Assembly (NCBI GenBank): GCA_034670265.1
Contig: JAXMNU010000004.1
Coordinates: forward strand, 310,001-374,000
Direction: 5' to 3'
Source of the DNA: Halomarinibacterium sp034670265
GTDB taxonomy: Bacteria; Bacteroidota; Bacteroidia; Flavobacteriales; Flavobacteriaceae
Length of the DNA: 64,000 nucleotides
The notes under the pieces were generated by a model. That model saw nothing but the letters and a program-made list of their open reading frames with translations, was not told the origin of the DNA and did not search any database. The position numbers and the translations under genes were made by a program. Of the stretch, positions 1 to 9,124 are shown one piece after another (position 1 is the first letter of the stretch; each line of letters starts with the position of its first letter).

Positions 1-164
1 TTAAAGAAATCCCCAAGTGATAATTTTTTTGTAGAATTTATTTGACCACAATACGAGCAATATACATCACTTAAGTCTAGTGGGTGGCTACAGTTGAGAC
101 ATTTTACACCACGGTACTTAACGGCTTTTCTCCCAGTTTGCTTTTCTGGTAAACTATTGCTCAT
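1..164 (-). CDS. DUF3667-type membrane protein, N-terminal part only (runs off left edge)
   Basis: A reading frame starts with ATG at 164 on the minus strand and is still open at base 1, giving 54 residues. It holds two CxxC pairs (CLNC and CSYCGQ) about 18 residues apart, that is, a zinc ribbon, followed by a short basic stretch ending LSLGDFF. This start is typical of Bacteroidota DUF3667 proteins, which carry a zinc ribbon and then membrane helices. The helices would lie outside the window. Function is unknown. It is the last gene of the minus-strand pair with the T9SS plug gene, with 53 bases between them. Confidence 0.6.
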   Translation of the reverse strand, partial: MSNSLPEKQTGRKAVKYRGVKCLNCSHPLDLSDVYCSYCGQINSTKKLSLGDFF

Positions 165-217
165 AGGGTAAATTTAAGGAAAGTTCCTTAATGTAGTCCA
201 TCTTTAATTTGTAAAAG

Positions 218-1471
218 TTAATTGTTGGTGATAACGGTAGAGTTGCCTTTTCCCATTCCTATAATTTTATCATAGCGCTGACCTGGGCCTCGATAATACA
301 CCAAAACCGTATAGTCGTTTTCAGTTTGCCAAAAATTACCGTCAATGGCTCCTTGGTCAATACTGCCATCACGATCTACTAAAACATATCTATAATTATA
401 AAATCCTTGTTTAAAAAGACGTGTGTTTCTGAAAGTGTCTGTGGCTTCATCGTAGCGCATATAGGTGCTTTCGTCTATAGTCCAATTATTAAAATTGCCG
501 TAAATATGAAGTTCTTTGTCACCAATATCTTCATAGTATTGAAGCGCAAAATGCATTCTAATATATTCAGCTTCAATATCACTGTTTTCCGCACTAAATT
601 GTCTCACCACAAAATTTCCGTTTATGTCTGGGTAATAGGTATAAGGTCTATCGGCTCGAGAGAGATTAGTATATAAATAATGTTCAAAAAGATCTGTAAG
701 TTCTATAAAACGAATACCATTATTGGCTGCACGGGCTTCTTTACTATCAAAATTATAAAACTCATTGCCAGCCCAAAAGGAAGATTCTTGGTCGTATCGA
801 TATATTAATTCAGAACCCAAAGTATATTGTGGCTTTAAGTCTGTAATTGCTGTTTTTAAATTACTATTTTGAAGCACCAATGTTTTAAGACTTTGATTGG
901 GATTTATAAGTAATTGATCCTTTGAATTTATGGAAAACTGAACTGTTTGTTTACTTTCTATATATTTTAAGTTACGAGATCTTTTTATCTCAACACCCAC
1001 GGCTACTTGTTCTTCCACCACCATAAATTTTCGAGTGAAAATCAAAATATTCTCATCATTATAAATGCTAATTAAATAATTACCACTTTTGGTAACTCCC
1101 CGTGTTTCTCTATTCGGAAAACTAAGAATATAATGTGAGTATAGTTGAAGTGAATTCAAGGAGTTTTCATAGGTTTCAATACGCACATCATCAAAACCAT
1201 CAAGGAATTCTCCTTTTGAAAGGTCGCTTTTGCTCCAATCGAAATTGTGATGCGTAATTTTGTAATAATAGTCTTCTTCATTTCCATTAATATCATCAAA
1301 AGTGAGTGTTAATCGCTCACCTAATCGAATAATGGGTAACTGACTTTGTTGGGTGTTTCCTTTAAATTGAATAGTACGAATATAAAAAGGCTCAATTTTT
1401 TCAATTATTTGCGATTTTACATTTGTAATAAAAGCTATAGTGAATAACACTAGAAGTGTTCTTTGAAGCAT
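218..1471 (-). CDS. Type IX secretion system plug protein (DUF5103 family)
   Basis: The 417-residue protein has a cleavable signal peptide (MLQRTLLVLFTIAFI then NVKSQ) and the beta-rich body of the DUF5103 family, including the conserved FNNWTIDESTYMRYD region and a C-terminal YTVLVYYRGPGQRYD-like end. In Flavobacterium a protein of this family plugs the SprA translocon of the type IX secretion system, sealing the outer-membrane pore from the periplasmic side. Length agrees with the family. It is transcribed away from the nqr operon, and the 195 bases between them carry both promoters. The family call is from recognition of sequence character, not from a search. Confidence 0.8.
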   Translation of the reverse strand: MLQRTLLVLFTIAFITNVKSQIIEKIEPFYIRTIQFKGNTQQSQLPIIRLGERLTLTFDDINGNEEDYYYKITHHNFDWSKSDLSKGEFLDGFDDVRIETYENSLNSLQLYSHYILSFPNRETRGVTKSGNYLISIYNDENILIFTRKFMVVEEQVAVGVEIKRSRNLKYIESKQTVQFSINSKDQLLINPNQSLKTLVLQNSNLKTAITDLKPQYTLGSELIYRYDQESSFWAGNEFYNFDSKEARAANNGIRFIELTDLFEHYLYTNLSRADRPYTYYPDINGNFVVRQFSAENSDIEAEYIRMHFALQYYEDIGDKELHIYGNFNNWTIDESTYMRYDEATDTFRNTRLFKQGFYNYRYVLVDRDGSIDQGAIDGNFWQTENDYTVLVYYRGPGQRYDKIIGMGKGNSTVITNN

Positions 1472-1594
1472 ACTTCATATATATTTAGTCGATAAATATA
1501 AACAATTTTTGTGCCTTACTTATTTCCGAAAATGTTATCGGTACATTTAGTATAAAATTATGAGCTTTTATTATGGAAAGCATGTTTTAATTTA

Positions 1595-1602
1595 TAAATT
1601 TG
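1595..1602 (+). promoter_or_regulatory. Bacteroidota-type -7 promoter element for nqr
   Basis: TAAATTTG matches the TAnnTTTG -7 box used by the primary sigma factor of Bacteroidota. It lies 65 bases before the nqrA start, in the only intergenic space upstream of the operon, so it is the best candidate promoter for nqrA-F. Confidence 0.5.
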
Positions 1603-1666
1603 CAGTCCCAAAATCTGAGGATTTTTTCAGACGGGAAACAAAAGAGAACTTTAATATAAGTATCCT

Positions 1667-3019
1667 ATGTCCAAAGACATTAAGATTAAAAAAGGTCTTA
1701 GTATAAATCTTAAAGGCGAAGCAGAAAAAGCGCTATCCAAAGCACCCCGCTCCCGAACCTTTGCCATAAGACCCAAAGATTTCCACCTCATTACACCAAA
1801 AATGGTCGTTAAAGAAGGAGCCAAAATTAACGCTGGTGACGTTTTGTTTTATTCAAAAACTGAAGAATCCATCAAGTTTGTTTCTCCTGTAAGTGGAACT
1901 TTAACCGCCATAGAACGTGGTGCCAAAAGAGTTATTACAGAGATTTTAATTGAAGCAGATCAACAAGACTCTTTCAAAGACTTCGGAATTTTAAATCCAG
2001 ATGCTGCTAATGCAGATGTCATTAAAGAATTCTTACTGTCATCGGGTTGTTGGCCTTTTATTAAGCAACGACCTTACGATGTAATTGCAAATCCAAATCA
2101 AAGCCCTAAAGCTATTTTTGTTTCAGGATATACCACTGCTCCTTTAGCAGCCGATTTAGATTTCACCCTTCAGGGTAAGGAAAGTCAATTGCAAGCTGCT
2201 ATCACTGCCTTAAGTAAATTAACAGAGGGTACGGTGCATGTTTCAGTTGGAAAAAAAGGAAACTCTCCCCTAAAAGGAATGACCAATTGCGAGTTACACC
2301 AAGTAAGTGGGCCGCATCCTGCTGGGAATGTTGGAACCCAAATTGCCAAAATTAACCCTGTAAATAAAGGAGAGACAGTTTGGACAGTTGCTGCGCAAGA
2401 CTTAGTGATTATTGGTGATTTACTTTTAACTGGAAAGTTTAATGCGGATAGAGTTATTGCATTAGCAGGTTCTTGTGTTAAAACGCCTAAATATTATGTA
2501 ACAAAGATTGGATCTGAGGTTTCAACCTTTGTTTACGACTCAGGTTTAACCGAAGATAATTGTCGTATTATTAGCGGGGATGTTTTAACAGGAACTCAAA
2601 TTTCCCCTAAAGGACATTTAGGCTCTTATGCTAATACTGTGAGTATTATTCCTGAAGGAGATGATTATGAATTGTTTGGTTGGAACAAGCCTGTTTTTAA
2701 CAAAATATCTCCATCAAGAGCGTTGACTTTTTCTTGGATGATGCCTAATAAAAAATACGATTTAGACACAAACACAAACGGAGAGCATCGTGCTTTTGTA
2801 GTGACTGGAAACTATGAAGAAGTTTTTCCACTAGATATTTATCCTCTGCAAATGCTCAAAGCTTGTATGGTTAAGGATCTTGATCAAATGGAAGCCTTAG
2901 GAATGTATGAAGTGGCTCCAGAAGATTTTGCACTCACAGAGTTTGTATGTGTATCAAAACAACCACACCAGAAAATTATAAGAGAAGGTTTGGACTTAAT
3001 GTATAAAGAAATTGGATAA
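1667..3019 (+). CDS. nqrA: Na+-translocating NADH:quinone reductase subunit A
   Basis: This 450-residue subunit has the usual NqrA length and the family's N-terminal lipoyl-like region (KGLSINLKGEAE, then SRTFAIRPKDFHLITPKM). NqrA is the peripheral cytoplasmic subunit of the six-subunit redox pump that oxidises NADH, reduces quinone and exports Na+. It is first in an unbroken nqrABCDEF series with gaps of 2 to 35 bases. The ATG at 1667 follows a 65-base leader after a TAnnTTTG promoter box. No cofactor motif is expected in this subunit, and none is seen. Confidence 0.96.
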   Translation: MSKDIKIKKGLSINLKGEAEKALSKAPRSRTFAIRPKDFHLITPKMVVKEGAKINAGDVLFYSKTEESIKFVSPVSGTLTAIERGAKRVITEILIEADQQDSFKDFGILNPDAANADVIKEFLLSSGCWPFIKQRPYDVIANPNQSPKAIFVSGYTTAPLAADLDFTLQGKESQLQAAITALSKLTEGTVHVSVGKKGNSPLKGMTNCELHQVSGPHPAGNVGTQIAKINPVNKGETVWTVAAQDLVIIGDLLLTGKFNADRVIALAGSCVKTPKYYVTKIGSEVSTFVYDSGLTEDNCRIISGDVLTGTQISPKGHLGSYANTVSIIPEGDDYELFGWNKPVFNKISPSRALTFSWMMPNKKYDLDTNTNGEHRAFVVTGNYEEVFPLDIYPLQMLKACMVKDLDQMEALGMYEVAPEDFALTEFVCVSKQPHQKIIREGLDLMYKEIG

Positions 3020-3054
3020 TTATTCATTTTGAAAAAATGAAAAATAGTTAGTAT

Positions 3055-4254
3055 ATGGGATTGAAGCAAAAATTACATACGCTTAAAGAAAAGTATAAAG
3101 GTAAAAAGATGGCACCCGCCTTTAATGCCTTACATACCTTTCTATATTCACCCAATGAGACTACTCACGGTGGGACTCATATAAAGGTTGTGGATGACCT
3201 AAAGAGAACAATGAATACGGTTATTATGGCATTAGTACCGTGTTTAATCTTTGGAATATTTAACGCAGGATACCAGCATTATGCAGCAATAGACCCCATA
3301 TTAAGAGCTGCTCCTTGGGAAAATTTCTTCACCTGGGATAATTTTATTTTGGGTTGTTGGACTGTCCTTCCACTAGTAATTGTTTCTTACGGTGTAGGAT
3401 TAGCAGTTGAATTTGTATTCGCAGTAATTAAAGGTCATGAAGTAGAGGAAGGATACTTGGTTACGGGAATGTTAGTGCCGTTAATTGTACCTATCGATAT
3501 TCCTTTATGGATGTTAACTGTGGCTGTAATATTTGGTGTTGTTATTGGTAAAGAAGTATTTGGAGGAACAGGAATGAATATTCTAAACCCTGCACTTACT
3601 ATTCGTGCCTTTTTATTCTTCGCGTATCCTACGTGGATGAGTGGTGACAAGGTATGGGTTCATGGTGCCGTGGAACGTGCTGGAACACCCGATGCTATTT
3701 CAGGAGAAACTATCTTAGGAAGCTATGCGCAAAACCAGGAAGTTATATATAGTCTTTGGGATATGTTCTGGGGCTTTATACCAGGTTCGGTTGGTGAAAC
3801 TTCAAAAGTGCTAATCATATTTGGAGCCTTATTCCTAATCTTTACAAAAATAGGAAGTTGGAGGATTATCTTTAGCACCTTAGTTGGAGCATTGGCAATG
3901 GGAGCAATATTTAACCTAGTAGTTGATTCGGGATTAATTTCAGAAACATCAAAATTCTATGGTTTAATGAGTGTTCCGTATTGGCAACACTTAATTATAG
4001 GAAGCATACTTTTCGGAGCTGTATATATGGCAACCGATCCAGTTACTGCATCACAAACGAATAAGGGTAAATGGATTTACGGATTCTTGATTGGTTTTAT
4101 TTCAATTATGATTCGGGTATTTAATCCTGCCTACCCAGAAGGTGTTTTCTTGGCAATATTATTAATGAACGTATTTGCTCCAACTATCGACCATTATGTG
4201 CTTCAAGGGAATATTAAGCGTAGAGCAAAAAGATTAAAAGTAAAAACTGCATAA
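3055..4254 (+). CDS. nqrB: Na+-translocating NADH:quinone reductase subunit B
   Basis: A 399-residue integral membrane protein with about nine to ten hydrophobic helices. The GSVGETS motif at about residues 244-250 contains the threonine (about T249) that in the family carries covalent FMN, attached by ApbE, whose gene lies downstream. NqrB forms the core of the Na+ channel and binds riboflavin in characterised complexes. An alternative ATG at codon 19 (MAPAFNAL) exists, but the longer form matches the family's cytoplasmic N-terminus. It starts 35 bases after nqrA. Confidence 0.96.
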   Translation: MGLKQKLHTLKEKYKGKKMAPAFNALHTFLYSPNETTHGGTHIKVVDDLKRTMNTVIMALVPCLIFGIFNAGYQHYAAIDPILRAAPWENFFTWDNFILGCWTVLPLVIVSYGVGLAVEFVFAVIKGHEVEEGYLVTGMLVPLIVPIDIPLWMLTVAVIFGVVIGKEVFGGTGMNILNPALTIRAFLFFAYPTWMSGDKVWVHGAVERAGTPDAISGETILGSYAQNQEVIYSLWDMFWGFIPGSVGETSKVLIIFGALFLIFTKIGSWRIIFSTLVGALAMGAIFNLVVDSGLISETSKFYGLMSVPYWQHLIIGSILFGAVYMATDPVTASQTNKGKWIYGFLIGFISIMIRVFNPAYPEGVFLAILLMNVFAPTIDHYVLQGNIKRRAKRLKVKTA

Positions 4255-4256
4255 CT

Positions 4257-5003
4257 ATGGGAATAAACACAGATAAGAATAGTTATACCATCCTATTTGC
4301 CGTCATTATGGTGGTGGTAGTGGGTTCTCTTTTAGCGGGATTTGCCAGTGGGCTTAAACCCTTGGTAAAGGCAAACGAGCGCTTCGAAAAGCAACAAAAC
4401 ATTTTGTACGCCATTGGAGTTAACGCTAATGAAGGAGCAAGTGACGTAGAATTTATCTCTACAGATAAGGTTGAGGCAGAATTCAATAAATACATCACAA
4501 AGCAAATTGTTATTCAAGGTGATGATATAACTGAAGATGATAACGCTTATTTAATCGACTTAAAAAAAGAAGAGTCTAAAGCTAAAGACCCTAATTACAA
4601 AAGAAGATTGCCATTGTTTATTGGTGAGAAAGATGGGAAGGAAGTGTATGTAATTCCTGTTAGAGGAAAAGGACTTTGGGATGCCATTTGGGGCTTTGTG
4701 GCAGTGGATAAAGCGATGACCATCCAAGGGGTTTATTTTGACCACAAAGGTGAAACTCCTGGACTTGGGGCAGAAATTAAACAACGATATTTTATGGATG
4801 ATTTTACTGGTGAAAAATTCTTAGATGGCGGTGCCTTTGAAGGAGTTAAAGTAGCTAAAGGAAATAACGATCCTAAAAATGAAGATAAAACCGATAACGA
4901 GGTAGATGCACTTGCAGGTGCTACCATTACTGGTGATGGCGTTACTGCTATGCTTAGAAAAGACATTCGTATGTATGTACCTTATTTCAAATCTCTAAAC
5001 TAA
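4257..5003 (+). CDS. nqrC: Na+-translocating NADH:quinone reductase subunit C
   Basis: The 248-residue protein has one N-terminal membrane helix (about residues 10-32) and a periplasmic FMN-binding domain. Its LAGATIT motif holds the flavinylated threonine at about T223, within the D/S-x-(S/A)GAT consensus recognised by ApbE. The GETPGLGAE segment is the other conserved FMN-domain motif. The start lies two bases after the nqrB stop, indicating translational coupling. Confidence 0.96.
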   Translation: MGINTDKNSYTILFAVIMVVVVGSLLAGFASGLKPLVKANERFEKQQNILYAIGVNANEGASDVEFISTDKVEAEFNKYITKQIVIQGDDITEDDNAYLIDLKKEESKAKDPNYKRRLPLFIGEKDGKEVYVIPVRGKGLWDAIWGFVAVDKAMTIQGVYFDHKGETPGLGAEIKQRYFMDDFTGEKFLDGGAFEGVKVAKGNNDPKNEDKTDNEVDALAGATITGDGVTAMLRKDIRMYVPYFKSLN

Positions 5004-5007
5004 TTCT

Positions 5008-5655
5008 ATGGGACTACTATCAAAAAAGGACAGTAAATTAATCCTAGACCCATTAGCCGATAATAACCCAATTACTATTCAGGTTTTGGGAATCTGTTCG
5101 GCACTTGCAATTACAGCACAATTAAAGCCATCTATTGTGATGGCCGTTTCAGTAATATTTGTACTTGGAGTGGGGAATGTTGTGATCTCGTTAATGAGAA
5201 ATATCATTCCTTCAAAAATTAGAATTATCGTTCAATTAATTGTCGTTGCAACGCTTGTAATTATAGTTGACCAAGTATTAAAGGCTTTTGCCTATACATT
5301 AAGTAAGGAACTTTCAGTATTTATCGGACTAATTATCACCAATTGTATCATTATGGGACGTTTTGAAGCTTTTGCTTTGGGTAACGGACCGTGGCGTTCC
5401 TTCCTCGACGGAATTGGAAATGCATTAGGATATGGTGTAATCCTTATAATTGTTGGATTCTTTAGAGAACTTTTAGGTTCTGGAACACTTTTAGGGTTTA
5501 AAGTATTAGGTGATTCTGTAGAAAAAACAGGATTATATGCTATAGGGTATGAAAATAACGGATTTATGGTGTTACCTCCTATGGCGTTAATAGTGGTAGG
5601 ATTAATTATCTGGGTACAGCGTAGTAAAAACAAAGCTTTAATTGAAGAGAACTAG
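5008..5655 (+). CDS. nqrD: Na+-translocating NADH:quinone reductase subunit D
   Basis: A 215-residue membrane protein with six hydrophobic helices and the NCIIMGR motif (about residues 112-118), which holds the conserved cysteine shared by NqrD and NqrE. In solved complexes these cysteines of NqrD and NqrE bind an iron centre inside the membrane. It starts four bases after the nqrC stop. Length fits the family. Confidence 0.96.
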   Translation: MGLLSKKDSKLILDPLADNNPITIQVLGICSALAITAQLKPSIVMAVSVIFVLGVGNVVISLMRNIIPSKIRIIVQLIVVATLVIIVDQVLKAFAYTLSKELSVFIGLIITNCIIMGRFEAFALGNGPWRSFLDGIGNALGYGVILIIVGFFRELLGSGTLLGFKVLGDSVEKTGLYAIGYENNGFMVLPPMALIVVGLIIWVQRSKNKALIEEN

Positions 5656-5678
5656 GCAACTAGTCTAAAAAATATATT

Positions 5679-6410
5679 ATGGAGCATTTAGAATTATTTT
5701 TTAAATCGATTTTCGTGGATAATATGGTTTTTGCCTATTTCCTCGGGATGTGTTCATATCTCGCAGTTTCCAAAAAGGTGAGCACTGCTGTTGGACTAGG
5801 AGCTGCAGTTATCTTTGTATTAACAGTTACGGTACCGCTTAACTGGTTGTTAGACCAGTACATATTGCGCGAAGGTGCTTTGGTGTGGCTAGGTGAAGAA
5901 TTTGCAGATTACGACTTAAGTTTCCTTTCATTCATTCTATTTATTGCCACCATTGCAACGATGGTGCAGTTGGTAGAGATTGTAGTTGAAAAATTTTCAC
6001 CTTCATTATACAATTCATTAGGAATATTTTTACCACTTATTGCAGTAAACTGTGCCATTTTAGGTGGATCTTTATTTATGCAATCTCGTGATATTGAAAC
6101 TCTTGGTTTAGCATTAAATTATGGATTTAGCTCAGGAATTGGATGGTTTTTAGCCATAGTGGCAATTGCCGCTATTCGTGAAAAGATACGTTATTCTAAT
6201 GTGCCTGCACCATTACGTGGATTGGGAATTACATTCATCATCACAGGTTTAATGGCTATTGGATTTATGAGTTTTGGCGGAATGTTAACGGGAGGAGACG
6301 ATGCTCCTAAAACTGAAGAGACAAAAACTGCAATTCAGCAAGAAGAAAATACTAACACAACAATTGAAGCTGCCGAAGATGTTGCGGAAGTTTCAACAAT
6401 AACAGAATAA
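5679..6410 (+). CDS. nqrE: Na+-translocating NADH:quinone reductase subunit E
   Basis: Six helices and the NCAILG motif mark this as NqrE, the partner of NqrD around the intramembrane iron site. At 243 residues it is about 40 residues longer than many NqrE proteins. The extra part is an acidic, low-complexity C-terminal tail after MLTGGDDAP, rich in Glu, Thr and Ala. The tail stays in frame up to the stop four bases before nqrF, so it is not a sequencing frameshift artefact that can be seen here. Confidence 0.95.
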   Translation: MEHLELFFKSIFVDNMVFAYFLGMCSYLAVSKKVSTAVGLGAAVIFVLTVTVPLNWLLDQYILREGALVWLGEEFADYDLSFLSFILFIATIATMVQLVEIVVEKFSPSLYNSLGIFLPLIAVNCAILGGSLFMQSRDIETLGLALNYGFSSGIGWFLAIVAIAAIREKIRYSNVPAPLRGLGITFIITGLMAIGFMSFGGMLTGGDDAPKTEETKTAIQQEENTNTTIEAAEDVAEVSTITE

Positions 6411-6413
6411 ACT

Positions 6414-7718
6414 ATGATTTTAGCTAGTACGTTAGGTGTCATTTTAGCAACGGTAGCTGCTTTCCTTGTATTAACTCTTTTATTGGTGGCTTTACTTTTA
6501 TTTACAAAGCAAAAGCTTTCCCCGTCAGGGCCAGTAAAGATTACAATCAATGATGAAAAAGTAATCGAAGTCCCTTCCGGTGGAACCTTACTTTCTACAT
6601 TAGGGAGTCAAAAAATATTTTTACCATCTGCCTGTGGTGGCGGTGGAACTTGCATTCAGTGTGAGTGTCACGTGTTAGAAGGTGGAGGAGAAGCTTTACC
6701 TACAGAAACACCTCATTTTACTCGTAAAGAATTAAAAGAAGGTGCACGTTTATCGTGTCAAGTAAAAGTAAAACAGGATATGAATGTTCATATTCCTGAA
6801 GAGGTCTTCGGGATAAAAAAATGGGATGCTACTGTAGTTCGGAATTACAACGTGGCTTCATTCATTAAAGAATTTGTTGTAGAGATTCCTGAAGACATGA
6901 ATTACAAAGCAGGTGGATATATTCAGATTGAAATTCCGCCTTGTGAAATAAAATACAGCGACATTGACATTACGGCGCATCCTGAAGAGCACGAAACACC
7001 AGATAAGTTTCAAGCAGAGTGGGATAAGTTTGGTCTTTGGCCATTAGTAATGAAGAACAACGAAACGGTGGAAAGAGCCTATTCTATGGCTTCTTATCCA
7101 GCCGAAGGACGTGAAATTATGTTGAATGTTCGTATTGCCACGCCACCTTGGGATAGAGCTAAGAATCAATGGATGCAAGTAAATCCTGGGATTGCTTCCT
7201 CCTATATTTTTGCACAAAAGCCAGGAGATAAAGTGGTGATTTCTGGACCTTACGGTGAATTTTTTATAAACGAATCAGATTCAGAAATGCTATACGTAGG
7301 TGGAGGAGCTGGAATGGCACCCATGCGTTCGCATCTATACCACCTATTCCGTACGCTAAAAACTGGACGTAAAGTAACCTATTGGTATGGTGGACGTTCA
7401 AAAAGAGAATTATTTTATATAGATCACTTCAGAAACTTGGAGAAAGATTTCCCAAATTTCAAATTCTATATGGCACTTTCTGAACCACTCCCAGAAGACA
7501 ATTGGAAAATTAAAGAAAACATTGATGCACCAGGTGACGGATTTGTAGGCTTTATTCACAACTGTGTGATTGAAAATTACTTAAATCATCACGAATCACC
7601 AGAAGATATCGAATTATATTTCTGTGGACCCCCATTAATGAACCAAGCTGTTCAGAAAATGGGAGAAGACTTTGGAATCCCAGATGAGAATATTCGTTTT
7701 GACGACTTTGGTGGATAA
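6414..7718 (+). CDS. nqrF: Na+-translocating NADH:quinone reductase subunit F
   Basis: The 434-residue electron-input subunit has, in order, one N-terminal membrane helix, a plant-type 2Fe-2S domain with C74, C80, C83 and C115, an FAD domain with the RAYSMASYP motif, and an NADH-binding domain with GGGAGMAPMRS. It takes electrons from NADH and passes them through FAD and the iron-sulfur centre to the rest of the pump. All four cluster cysteines are present. It is followed by a strong hairpin, so the core operon probably ends here with some read-through to the next two genes. Confidence 0.97.
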   Translation: MILASTLGVILATVAAFLVLTLLLVALLLFTKQKLSPSGPVKITINDEKVIEVPSGGTLLSTLGSQKIFLPSACGGGGTCIQCECHVLEGGGEALPTETPHFTRKELKEGARLSCQVKVKQDMNVHIPEEVFGIKKWDATVVRNYNVASFIKEFVVEIPEDMNYKAGGYIQIEIPPCEIKYSDIDITAHPEEHETPDKFQAEWDKFGLWPLVMKNNETVERAYSMASYPAEGREIMLNVRIATPPWDRAKNQWMQVNPGIASSYIFAQKPGDKVVISGPYGEFFINESDSEMLYVGGGAGMAPMRSHLYHLFRTLKTGRKVTYWYGGRSKRELFYIDHFRNLEKDFPNFKFYMALSEPLPEDNWKIKENIDAPGDGFVGFIHNCVIENYLNHHESPEDIELYFCGPPLMNQAVQKMGEDFGIPDENIRFDDFGG

Positions 7719-7726
7719 TTTATTCT

Positions 7727-7753
7727 AAAAGAGCTTTTTTAAGCTCTTTTTTC
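7727..7753 (+). terminator. Intrinsic terminator after nqrF
   Basis: A perfect 10-bp stem (AAAAGAGCTT, loop TTTT, AAGCTCTTTT) is followed by a T-rich run. It ends only four bases before the next ATG at 7758, so expression of the small gene and apbE needs read-through or a promoter not recognised here. Confidence 0.75.
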
Positions 7754-7757
7754 TTTT

Positions 7758-8117
7758 ATGAGTAAAGAATTAACAGAGCAAGAATTACACAACCTCGCTA
7801 TGAATATTGTGGGCGAAGATTTGCAATCGCAAGGATTTGAATTTTTAGGAGTAAATTCAAAACTGAAAAAGAACCCTCAATTTGTTGCTTTAAAAGATAA
7901 AATCCTTCATTTTGTTATCGTTCGAGCGATTTCCTACCCAAAAGATGCACATAGTTACGACCCAGTGTTTATGCAAACAATGAAGGAACACGCCTTAAAA
8001 TTTGAAGCAAAAATGTATTACGCAGGTGTGGGCTTGGGCTATGGCGATGACTACGGAAAACCCGTAATTAAAAACGAACCCTATACGGTGGTCTATAAAG
8101 GAATACAGGAAATATGA
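7758..8117 (+). CDS. Small conserved protein between nqrF and apbE
   Basis: A soluble, 119-residue protein without signal peptide or membrane helix. Its middle reads LKDKILHFVIVRAISYPKDA and its end GLGYGDDYGKPVIKNEPYTVV. I have seen such small proteins at this place in flavobacterial genomes carrying a misleading subunit F label, but none of the NqrF domains are present: no cysteines at all and no nucleotide motifs. Its stop overlaps the apbE start (ATGA), so the two are translationally coupled. That suggests a role with flavin transfer or NQR assembly, which is inference only. Confidence 0.75.
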   Translation: MSKELTEQELHNLAMNIVGEDLQSQGFEFLGVNSKLKKNPQFVALKDKILHFVIVRAISYPKDAHSYDPVFMQTMKEHALKFEAKMYYAGVGLGYGDDYGKPVIKNEPYTVVYKGIQEI

Positions 8118-9124
8118 TAAGAAAACTACTATTCGTTTTTAGTGTAATACTATTCTTTGGATGTGAAGACACTTCTGAAAAAATTAATATTCTTCAAGGA
8201 AATGCTTTTGGTACGACTTATTCTATTCAGTATTATTCTCAAAATCAATTTGAAGCAGAGAAAGGTATTGATTCGGTGTTTTATGCAGTGAATAAATCGG
8301 TAAGCACCTATTTGCCTAATAGCGATATTTCAAAAATTAATCAGGGTGATTCAACAATCGTAGTGGATGCTATTTTTAGTGAAGTGTTTTTGCTTTCCGA
8401 AAAAATTCACAATCAGTCGCAAGGCTATTTCGATCCCACGATTGGAGTACTTCGCAATGCCTACGGATTTGGAGACACAAAACCCCTTCAGAAAATGGAT
8501 AGCACGACTTTAGATTCGTTAATGCAATTTGTAGGTTTTTCAAAAGTGAAGTTATTGGAGGATGGGACCATTCAAAAAGAGTTGCCACAAATTTATTTCG
8601 ATTTTAATGCTGTGGCAAAAGGCTACGGAATTGACTGCTTGGGACGCTATCTAGAATCACAAGGAGTCACAAACTATCTCATTGAACTTGGAGGAGAATT
8701 ACTCGCAAAAGGTGTAAACCTCGAAAAACTAAAACCATGGGTGGTTGGGATTGAAGCTATTGATTCCAATATTGAAGAGAGAAGTTATACGGCTACAGTT
8801 ACCCTTCAAAATGAAGGAATGGCATCATCCGGAAATTATCGAAAATTTCGAATTGACTCATTATCGGGTAAAAAATATGTGCATACCATCAATCCCTTAA
8901 CAGGAGAAGCTGAAGAAAGTGATGTTACCAGTGCCTCTGTTATTGCTGCTACTTGTGCTGAGGCAGATGCTTATGCCACAGCATTTATGGCGATGGGATT
9001 GGAGAAATCTAAAAAACTACTTTCAAAAATGAAGGGAGTTGAGGCGTATCTTACTTACTTGGACCAAAACCACCAATCACAAGTTTTCATGACCGAAGGT
9101 TTTCAGAATCGAATACTAGACTAG
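8114..9124 (+). CDS. apbE: FAD:protein FMN transferase (ApbE)
   Basis: A 336-residue lipoprotein with signal peptide and lipobox ending at FFGC (Cys 17). Family motifs are present: GTTYSIQYY near the N-terminus, FNAVAKGYGID (Mg/FAD site), ELGGELLAKG, and GMASSGNYRKF followed by HTINPLTG. ApbE cleaves FAD and attaches FMN covalently to threonines of NqrB and NqrC, both of which have intact target motifs upstream. The signal peptide puts it on the periplasmic side, as NqrC requires. It overlaps the end of a convergent methyltransferase gene by nine bases. Confidence 0.94.
   Translation: MIRKLLFVFSVILFFGCEDTSEKINILQGNAFGTTYSIQYYSQNQFEAEKGIDSVFYAVNKSVSTYLPNSDISKINQGDSTIVVDAIFSEVFLLSEKIHNQSQGYFDPTIGVLRNAYGFGDTKPLQKMDSTTLDSLMQFVGFSKVKLLEDGTIQKELPQIYFDFNAVAKGYGIDCLGRYLESQGVTNYLIELGGELLAKGVNLEKLKPWVVGIEAIDSNIEERSYTATVTLQNEGMASSGNYRKFRIDSLSGKKYVHTINPLTGEAEESDVTSASVIAATCAEADAYATAFMAMGLEKSKKLLSKMKGVEAYLTYLDQNHQSQVFMTEGFQNRILD

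Noticed and set aside
5292..5633. Antisense frame inside nqrD
   Set aside because: It is a long open frame only because it lies opposite a hydrophobic, low-complexity coding region; it has no recognisable domain and no start context.
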